Shown here one piece after another: positions 57,901 to 64,000 of a stretch of DNA of 64,000 nucleotides. The DNA is from Przewalskia tangutica. Taxonomy: Eukaryota > Streptophyta > Magnoliopsida > Solanales > Solanaceae. Where the stretch lies: assembly GCA_029844215.1 (NCBI GenBank), contig JAQGDG010000260.1, forward strand, positions 124,001 to 188,000, in the 5' to 3' direction. The notes under the pieces are model-generated. The model did no database searches. It was not told the DNA's origin and saw nothing but the letters and a program-made list of their open reading frames with translations. Numbering within the stretch: the stretch's first letter is position 1; each line of letters opens with the position of its first letter. Both the position numbers and the translations under genes were made by a program.

Positions 57901-59134
57901 TCATCAAACAGTTATAGCTCAAAATCATGCAAAGCTTCAATTTTTACCCATTAAAACAAAAATTTATTCCAAACCCATATCTTTTCAGCTGAAAAAAGAA
58001 TGACCTCTCATCAAAATTACTACTCCACTAAACAAGTAAATCTTTATTAAACCCTTCAACCAATTACTTCTAATTACCATCAAAACCAAGATTTTAGTAT
58101 TGAACTTAGTTTCTTCACATATGGTATAGAAAAACCGAAGCCTAAAGATAAAAAACAAGAGGAAAAAGCTCGTAATCATGCAAGAATCAACTATGCCTTA
58201 ATCTCAAACGAATGGGGATTTTCTTCCCATTATAGACAACAATTTCATCCATCATCAAACAGTTATAGCTCAAAATCATATAAAGCTTCATTTTTTACCC
58301 ATTAAAACAAAAATTTATTCCAAACCCATCTCTTTTCAGCTGAAACAAGAATTACCCAGATCAAAATTACTACTGAACATGCAAATCTTATCGAACCGTT
58401 CAACAAATTACTTCAAATTACAATCAAAACCAAGATTTTTGCGTTGCACCTATTTTATTTACTAGTTAAAGAGAAAAAACCGAAAGCCTAAAGATAAAAA
58501 ATAAGAGGAAAAAGCTCGTAATCATGTAAGAGTAATTCTCTCCCAGTCAATCATTCTTTCAACTATGCCTTAATCTCAAACGAGTTGGGGCTTTTATTCC
58601 CATTATAAACAACAATTTCATCAATCCTCAAACAGTTATAGCCTTATAGCTCAAAATCATGTAAAGCTTCATTCTTTCCATTAAAACAAAAAAAACATAT
58701 TTCGAACCCATATATTTTCAGCTGAAACAAGAACGACCCAGATCAAAATTCCTACTAAACAGGCAAATCTTATCAAACCCTTCACCAAATTAGTTCAAAA
58801 CTACTCTTCAAACCCAAGAATTTAGTTTTTAGTGTTGAAGTTAGCTTCTTTACATATATATGGAAGAGAAAATGAAAAAACTCATAATGGTGTTCAATCA
58901 ATCAACAAACTAAGCCCTTAATCTCAAACGAATTGGGATTTTTTCCCCATTATAACAGTAAAATTATTACAAACCCTTTAATATTCCACTAAAATAAAAA
59001 TTACCCGAATCTAAATTCCCATAAACATGCAAAAACCATCAACCCCTTCAAAGAATCAATTTCAAAATTATGTCTAAAAATTACCCAATTCATAGAGCAT
59101 ATCAAAGATTCAAAATTAGAAGTACCTGAGACAT
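54944..59134 (-). CDS. ATX1: ATX1-type copper chaperone (HMA domain), one-base frameshift as read
   Basis: Three exons: 59126-59134 (MSQ), 56165-56239 and 54944-55104, with GT/AG borders throughout. They sum to 245 bases. One more base would give 81 codons plus stop, the usual ATX1 length. The missing base is an A in the run of the GAVK-R codons (about 56189-56193). After it exon 2 runs as EFWGKWK instead of the family sequence, and exon 3 alone restores the frame. The metal-binding MSCEGC (residues 11-16) is intact, as are VETFDIDLKEQKVTVKGNVQ and KTGKPTSFWEAGE of exon 3. The family carries Cu(I) in the cytosol to P-type copper ATPases. Since everything else is conserved, a sequencing error in the A-run is more likely than decay, but a recent null allele is possible. 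Confidence 0.85.
55211..55332 (+). mobile_element. TS/SolS-type SINE, 5'-truncated, in ATX1 intron 2
   Basis: The body contains GAGGTAGGGGTAAGGTCTGC and CCTCCTCAGACCCCACTAGT and ends in a TTATTGTTGTA tail. This is a very common Solanaceae SINE type. A perfect 16-bp target duplication TACAAGGACCTAAGCC flanks it at 55195-55210 and 55333-55348. Confidence 0.9.
56395..56635. mobile_element. MITE-like element in ATX1 intron 1
   Basis: It starts with CGAGGCGAATCCAAGATTTG, ends near GATCAGCGCCTGCCTCCGA and contains AAGGTATGTCCAAAAGCTAA. It resembles a dispersed Solanaceae repeat with GGCGGATCC-like inverted ends. The ends are degraded and the class is not certain. Confidence 0.5.
57040..58990. repeat. 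degenerate ~360-430-bp tandem repeats in ATX1 intron 1
   Basis: The phrase CATCAAACAGTTATAGCTCA recurs near 57098, 57463, 57904, 58251 and (altered) 58625. It is followed each time by AATCATGTAAAGCTTCATTT, an ATATCTTTTCAGCTGAA-type phrase, a TTCAACAAATTACTTC-type phrase and a CTTAATCTCAAACGAGTTGG-type phrase. About five copies, 70-90% alike by eye. Confidence 0.8.
57574..57628 (+). mobile_element. 3' tail of a TS/SolS-type SINE
   Basis: CCAGTCCCCACTCTGTGGG, then GTTACACTGGTTATGTTGTT. Only the last ~55 bases of the element remain, inside the intron repeat array. Confidence 0.65.
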
Positions 59135-59254
59135 GATGAGCGTTGAATGAAGAAGAAATTCGTGAGATTTTTGAAGAAAAAATTGTGATACGAAAAGTCA
59201 AGACAGAAATTTTGGAGCTTTGATTTGTGTGATATTGGAGGTGTCAAAGGCTAA

Positions 59255-59262
59255 TATTTATG
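59255..59262 (-). promoter_or_regulatory. possible TATA box of ATX1
   Basis: Minus-strand CATAAATA lies about 125 bases before the ATG. Only about 40 further bases separate it from the SINE at 59298-59680. Confidence 0.35.
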
Positions 59263-59297
59263 CATGAGAAGAAAAAAAAAGATTTGATTCTTTCTAT

Positions 59298-59680
59298 ATT
59301 TTTTTTTTTTGATAATCCAGGTATCCTTTAGTACCCCATATCGCTAGTATCTGCACAAGTACTGGTACTATATTCCTGGAGGCGAATGGAACCCGTTCTT
59401 AGCCGTCACCGCCAGGTAAATCGCGGGATGTGTGCGCGTTCGATTCGGTCGATCGCCATCAACGGATCAACGCTAAGGTCCCACTCCAATGGGATTGTCT
59501 GAGGGAGTATCAAACTCACACTGCAATATGCCCGCGCGGTTAAGCTACCAGGCTTTAATACGAGGCATATGCCCCGGAGAACGTATCCGCCGAGAATCGA
59601 ACTTGTGACCCTAAGGCCACAAATTTAACTAATGGCCACTGGGCCACTAATTTGACTAATGGTCACTGGGCCACTATCTT
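59298..59680 (-). mobile_element. tRNA-derived SINE upstream of ATX1
   Basis: On the minus strand an A-box-like TGGCCCAGTGG occurs twice (59630-59672) and a B-box-like GTTCGATTCTCGG at about 59592-59606. A unique body of about 280 bases follows, ending in an A-run at about 59298-59312. These are the marks of a Pol III-type SINE. I cannot assign it to a named family. Confidence 0.7.
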
Positions 59681-59731
59681 TTTTCATACGATAAGAAGGC
59701 GGTTAATGTGGGATTTGATTTAGTTATTTTG

Positions 59732-60447
59732 TACTTCCTCGATCTCAATTTATGTAATGCGCCTACTCCGTCTTAAAAAGATTATATTTAACACAAAATA
59801 AAGAAAGACTTTTAAAATATATAATTTAAAATAAATCTTAAATATTTGTGTGACTATAAATTATTTAATAAAATTAAATTATTTTTAAATATTGTAATGT
59901 GCTAATCTTTTTGGACAACCTAATACTCCCTCCGTCTTAAATTATTTGTCGTGATTACTAAAAATAGTTATCTCAAATTATTTATCGTTTTAAAAGTTCA
60001 AAGCATAATTAATTATTTTTTTCTTCATTTTACCCTTTGTCATTAATGATTTTGACACATAAATAGAATAAACATTTAATGGAGAGAGATTATAATTTAG
60101 ACATAAATAAGGGTAAATCATGTCAAATACTTCTCCTAATTAATATTTCTTAAGGGATGTGTAAACAAAAAAAAATGATAAATAATTTAAGACAGATGGA
60201 TTAAGGAAAATAAGATAATCTTTTTAGGATGGAGGGAGTAATTTGATTAGGTACGAAGTTTAGAAAATAAAAGAAGACTTTTAAATTTTGTGGTTAAAAC
60301 AAGCTAAAGATATTTGTATTGTTATAAATTATCTGTTAGGCGTAAAAGGCAAAATTTAAAGTTAAATTATTACCAAATAAATAAACGTGTCATTTTTTAG
60401 ACGGACTAAAAAAAGAATATATCAAATAAATTGAGATAGAGGGAGTA
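59732..60447. mobile_element. Stowaway-like MITE, outer copy
   Basis: TACTTCCTCGATCTCAATTTA at the left pairs with TAAATTGAGATAGAGGGAGTA at the right. The inverted match goes on (CGCCTACTCCGTCTTAAAAA against TTTTTTAGACGGACTAAA). Another MITE interrupts it at 59934-60240. Confidence 0.75.
59934..60240. mobile_element. Stowaway-like MITE, inner copy
   Basis: It begins TACTCCCTCCGTCTTAAATT. The inverted match AATAATTTAAGACAGATGGA lies at 60181-60200 and a GGATGGAGGGAGTA end at 60227-60240. The exact right edge is unclear. Confidence 0.6.
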
Positions 60448-60449
60448 CT

Positions 60450-61538
60450 ATTTTCCATAGTACTATAGTAGTATAAGCAATTATTATTCACTTAATATAT
60501 TATTCTTTATTTTTCACTATTATTTGTTACTTTATTTACCCTGGTTATCTTGATATTATAATATCGTTATTTTATTTTTCAATCTTGTTTTGTTTATATT
60601 TCTTTTTAACGAAGGATCTATCGAAAATACTATCTTCTTCAAAGATAGGAATAAAATCAGATATATATATTATAAATGCATCTCGAATATGTTATTATTA
60701 TTGTTACTATTTTTTTTTTAGTATGTCTTATAAAGGTGCTCCCTCCCTCTATTTTGAGATTTTAATTTAATATTAGAAGTAAATTAATGAAATTTTCTTA
60801 AAGTAAGAAGATTTTTGGATACCATCCCTAATTGTATTGTTAGATAGATATGATTTATTCACTTTCAATCAGAGATCTCGAATTTAAATTTTGATTATGA
60901 GACAATTTTAATAAGAAATTTTAAAACTATATATATTTTATACGATATAAATTCAAATTAATCAACATTTCAGTACGTATATTTAACACTGAATGAAAAA
61001 TAAAAGAGAAGATTCTTGCATGAGGCATATGGAGTATTTGTTGGACCTAACTTTCATTTTCCTCAACTAAACTTGATCCTTATTTTATTAGAGATGTACA
61101 AGATCCATCATTTTCTCTTGTAGTACATGCACTATGTAATGTAGTACTTCATGTAGTACAAGGTCGTGAACCAATACATGAATAATAAAATATTCTTATT
61201 CTCTTTTTATTAAGGAGATGAAATAAAATATAAATGATTCTCCTTTGAAGGATATATAAATAATATAAAATATTTATATACAACAAAAAAAAATTACCTT
61301 ATATACACGATGTAATTTTTTGATAAAACTCTTTCATTAAAGATGGTTAAGTTTTTTCATCAAATATCAATGGAGATAATGGTGTACCCAAGAATTCATA
61401 CAAATAAAGTTGACATAACTTGATTTCAATTATTGTCTATGTCACTTGATTTACACCGTACTTTGTACTAGCAAATATCGGTCTATAATCACAATTTAAC
61501 TTGCAAGTTCGGATATGGAATTGTGGTGATTTTAACCT
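60450..61538. other. AT-rich intergenic DNA
   Basis: No gene, RNA or defined element is visible. Confidence 0.5.
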
Positions 61539-61873
61539 CCCGTTTGACATAGATTTTGGAAGCAGTTTTTCAAAATATGTTTTCAAATATTTATTTGGTC
61601 AAAGAATTTTGGGAGATTTTGAAAACTTAATCTTCAAATTTCAAAATATGTTCCCTGTTTTTGGCCCAAGATATAATCTTAGACTTCTTAAAAAAAAACT
61701 TACTCCAATATATATATATAAGGCCTCTCATAGTCTCATTTATGACCCCAATTAATCTCTATCTACCCTTTTTCTTTCACCAATAGATGTTTGTAAATGA
61801 ATATGTTTTAACTATGGCAAAACTAAGTTCAAATCAGATTTTTCAAATTTATTTTGAAATCTAAGGCCAAACA
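61539..61873. mobile_element. MITE with CGTTTGRCATAGATTTT ends
   Basis: CGTTTGACATAGATTTTGGA at the left pairs with TTTTGAAATCTAAGGCCAAA at the right. The AT-rich inside is full of TTTCAAAATATGTTT-type phrases. The open frame across it (61501-61755) is therefore not a gene. Confidence 0.65.
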
Positions 61874-62100
61874 CTAACTAAAACTTCACTTCCTATACCA
61901 AACCAATTAATACTTGTGTTTTTTTTCTTAGAGTTTTACCCCAAAGGAAAGCCCTTCCAAAAATTCTCCATGGCCAAGGCAGAACCCATGCCAAGGAGGG
62001 GGGGTTTGGAAATAGTTTTAGACCAGCAATAGACGCCTCAATTAGAATCTCACTAACTAGCGTCATTGCCCCAAGCGCAAGGATTTATACGTGTTAATTT
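61874..62100. other. intergenic DNA
   Basis: I see nothing definable here. Confidence 0.4.
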
Positions 62101-62626
62101 TGTTGAAAATTTTACCAGTGGGATTGAGTTTATCACGCCCCAACGACTTGAACACACGGGCCCCGCATGTCTGAATACGATTTTCGCACACATGCATACG
62201 TCAGATAATGTCTTGCTAAATTTCACGCTGTGAAAGAGATGTTGAGACACATGTTAAAGTGTTCTTAAGTTAGGGATAGACGATTAATTCAAATTAACGG
62301 TCTCACGGTTCGAAAAAGGAAGGTGCAAAATACGGAAAATGGGAAGTGACGCGCACGCCGTAATAAGTCGCATACGAGCCACGACGTCGGGCCACGCGTC
62401 GATCGGCGGTCATGCGCGCCAAAAGTCCTGAGGCTCGAGGTTGGTTTCGACAGCGAGTCACGACGCTGTGTTCAAATAACTAAAATTATCCAGAATCTTC
62501 TGATTCATGGACTGATTTGAAGGGCCAAAGATCAGCCAACTCTTGGCATGATCAAGGTGTCTATTGGTGAGATCTATGCACTCCATTTAGTGCATTCACA
62601 TGGTATGTGAATGATCATCTTGCAAC

Positions 62627-62636
62627 TATAAAAGGA
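62627..62636 (+). promoter_or_regulatory. TATA box in copia LTR
   Basis: CTATAAAAGG after the CATCTTGCAA stretch marks the likely start of transcription. Confidence 0.55.
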
Positions 62637-62986
62637 GCCTCAAAATTCAGATTTAGCACATCCATTCACAATCCAGAAATCTGAATTGTTGGGAGTCTTG
62701 CTTCTTCTTCTAGCAATCTTTTGTTCTTGTTTCTTCTGCAAGAATTCTCAAGTATTTGGCTTGTGCTTGAGAAAGTACTGTCGTTTTATCTTGGGAGACT
62801 ATTACCCATCTACCGTAAGTCATTATATACGGGGGTAATTTTGTCTTAAGGAAATAGTGCTAACACTCGACTCGACCATCATTGCACTTAGCTTTCATTT
62901 GTCTATTCTTCTAGTTCTTCTGTTCCCGTTCACACCCACAAATTTACAACAATTTAAGACAAAATTAGTATTACGAAGAACTAAAG

Positions 62987-64000
62987 ATGGTGAATGGAAA
63001 TGAACAAGTCTCTGCTTCCAATAACTTCACATCTTCTGGCACTGTTACTGTCGTTGGTATCAATTACGGTACCATTGGGAATACCATGATTCCACCCAAC
63101 TTCTAAGCCGAAATACCCAAAAAGTTTGCGAGCACCGACTTCAAAAGGTGACAACAGAAGATGTTGTTCTATCTCACAGTACTAGGTATGTCAAAATACT
63201 TAACTGAAGATCCTCCTACTGTTGGAGATGATATGGACGTCCAAACCAACAACACGGTTGAGATGGGCGCGATACCCGTGCATCGCGGCCTGATGATGAA
63301 ATTTGACTCCTGGAGTCAGAATGACTACATGTGCAGGAACTATATCCTGAATTGTTTGTGCGACCCACTCTACAGGGTATATTGCACTACAAATCGCAGC
63401 GAGCATGGATCTATTGCGTTAAGTAATCACTCATGATGCGGGTGCTATGAAATTTATAGTCGGAAAGTTTCCGAAGTACCAAATGGTGAATGACAAATCA
63501 GTCATGTCACAAGTGCAGGAGTTCCAGTTAATCATCCATGATCTGGATCTAGAAGGTATGAAGCCCAATGAGTCATTCTTGGACGCTTCACTTATTGAGA
63601 AACTGCCTCCCTCGTGGGGTGAGTTCACTAGCTATCTCAAACTCAAATCCAAGGAAATGAGTTTTGAAGAACTTGTCATCAAGCTTCATATCCATGAAGA
63701 CAACAAGAATACCTTGGTCAAAGGCAAGGCAGCAACTGATGTCAAGGCTAACTTGGTTGAGACCAAAGGAAACCCGAGTAAGAAACGCAAGTTTCTGAAA
63801 GATGGAAAGACTCCGGCCGTTGAGAAATTCAAGGGCAACTGTCATCATTGTGGCAAGGCTGGTCACATGATCAAAGACTGCCGCCAATTGAAGCGCGAGC
63901 AGGAGAAGGCCAAAGGAAAGAAGAATGCCAAATGAAAGAAGAAGGCTAAAGCCAACATGGTTGAAGACATGATCCTTGACGATCTGTGTGAAGACTTCTC
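62987..64000 (+). pseudogene. copia gag (UBN2 and CCHC), stops present
   Basis: The ATG at 62987 starts MVNGNEQVSASNNFTSSGTV. A stop comes near 63104, and the FKR-stop-QQKMLF site shows a tryptophan codon read as TGA near 63150. UBN2-type blocks follow at 63161-63400 (KYLTEDPPTVGDD, CRNYILNCLCDPLYRVY). The longest clean part (63447-63935) reads KFIVGKFPKYQMVNDKSVM and EKLPPSWGEF and has the intact CCHC knuckle CHHCGKAGHMIKDC at about 63838-63879. It runs beyond the window. Confidence 0.8.

Larger units (their letters stand above)
62101..64000 (+). mobile_element. Ty1/copia element, 5' part, cut by window edge
   Basis: An LTR-like stretch starts TGTTGAAAATTTTACCAGTG (62101), has a TATA box CTATAAAAGG at 62627-62636 and ends near 62940-62950. 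It parallels the relic at 26150-26977. Gag follows from 62987. The expected TTGGTATCAGAGC primer site is not visible, so the exact LTR end is open. Confidence 0.65.

Noticed and set aside
59580..59680. Possible tRNA gene
   Set aside because: A- and B-box-like sequences are present, but a cloverleaf does not fold over the whole region. The body and A-run show it is a SINE head.
61501..61755. 84-residue open frame
   Set aside because: It lies within a MITE with inverted ends.

Overview
This window is nuclear DNA of a flowering plant, most likely of the nightshade family (Solanaceae). The evidence is several plant LTR-retrotransposon lineages, tRNA-derived short elements of types I know from tobacco and tomato relatives (an Au-type SINE and a TS/SolS-type SINE with a perfect 16-bp target duplication), MITEs, class III peroxidase genes and an ATX1-type copper chaperone gene. 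The species cannot be named from sequence alone. Well over three quarters of the window is transposable element.

Layout. Positions 1-25070 are one three-level nest. A minus-strand Ty1/copia element (LTR at 23330-25070, coding remnants at 96-1578) was split by a plus-strand Athila-type Ty3/gypsy element (1875-21695, target duplication ACTAG). That element was split in its gag gene by an 11.3-kb Ogre/Tat-like non-autonomous element (3716-15033, target duplication AGCAT/AGCAC). The Athila copy has gag and protease but no reverse transcriptase, RNase H or integrase. The Ogre/Tat-like element has 4-kb LTRs, no visible coding region and a large tandem array upstream of its 3' LTR.

Positions 23750-54000 hold a locally duplicated class III peroxidase locus on the minus strand. 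Copy A (29746-31282) is a pseudogene. Copy B keeps only its first exon and part of its intron, and is split by a 9.6-kb SIRE-type copia element (39820-49408, target duplication GTACA). Copy C (51207-52564) is intact and encodes 334 residues. The duplicated unit carried the end of the copia LTR with it. That duplicated LTR later received a second Ogre/Tat-like element (32112-36910, target duplication GTGTT), which has 0.43-kb LTRs, a gag relic and two different tandem arrays.

Positions 54944-59134 are a three-exon ATX1-type copper chaperone gene on the minus strand. Its long first intron is full of degenerate ~360-bp repeats, and it has a one-base deletion in an A-run of exon 2. Beyond it lie a tRNA-derived SINE, nested Stowaway-like MITEs, another MITE and the 5' part of another Ty1/copia element that runs off the right edge.

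In functional terms, only peroxidase C and perhaps the copper chaperone look like working host genes. I found no new enzymatic or defence system. The most interesting points are the LTR-shortened Ogre/Tat-like derivative that lacks the TATA region, the rapidly differing satellite-like arrays in these elements, and a shared extra downstream ORF type in two unrelated retroelement lineages. Two others are a palindromic motif scattered through the SIRE-type element and a CAG/CTG-centred pattern of repeat divergence that looks like base-calling error at methylated sites.
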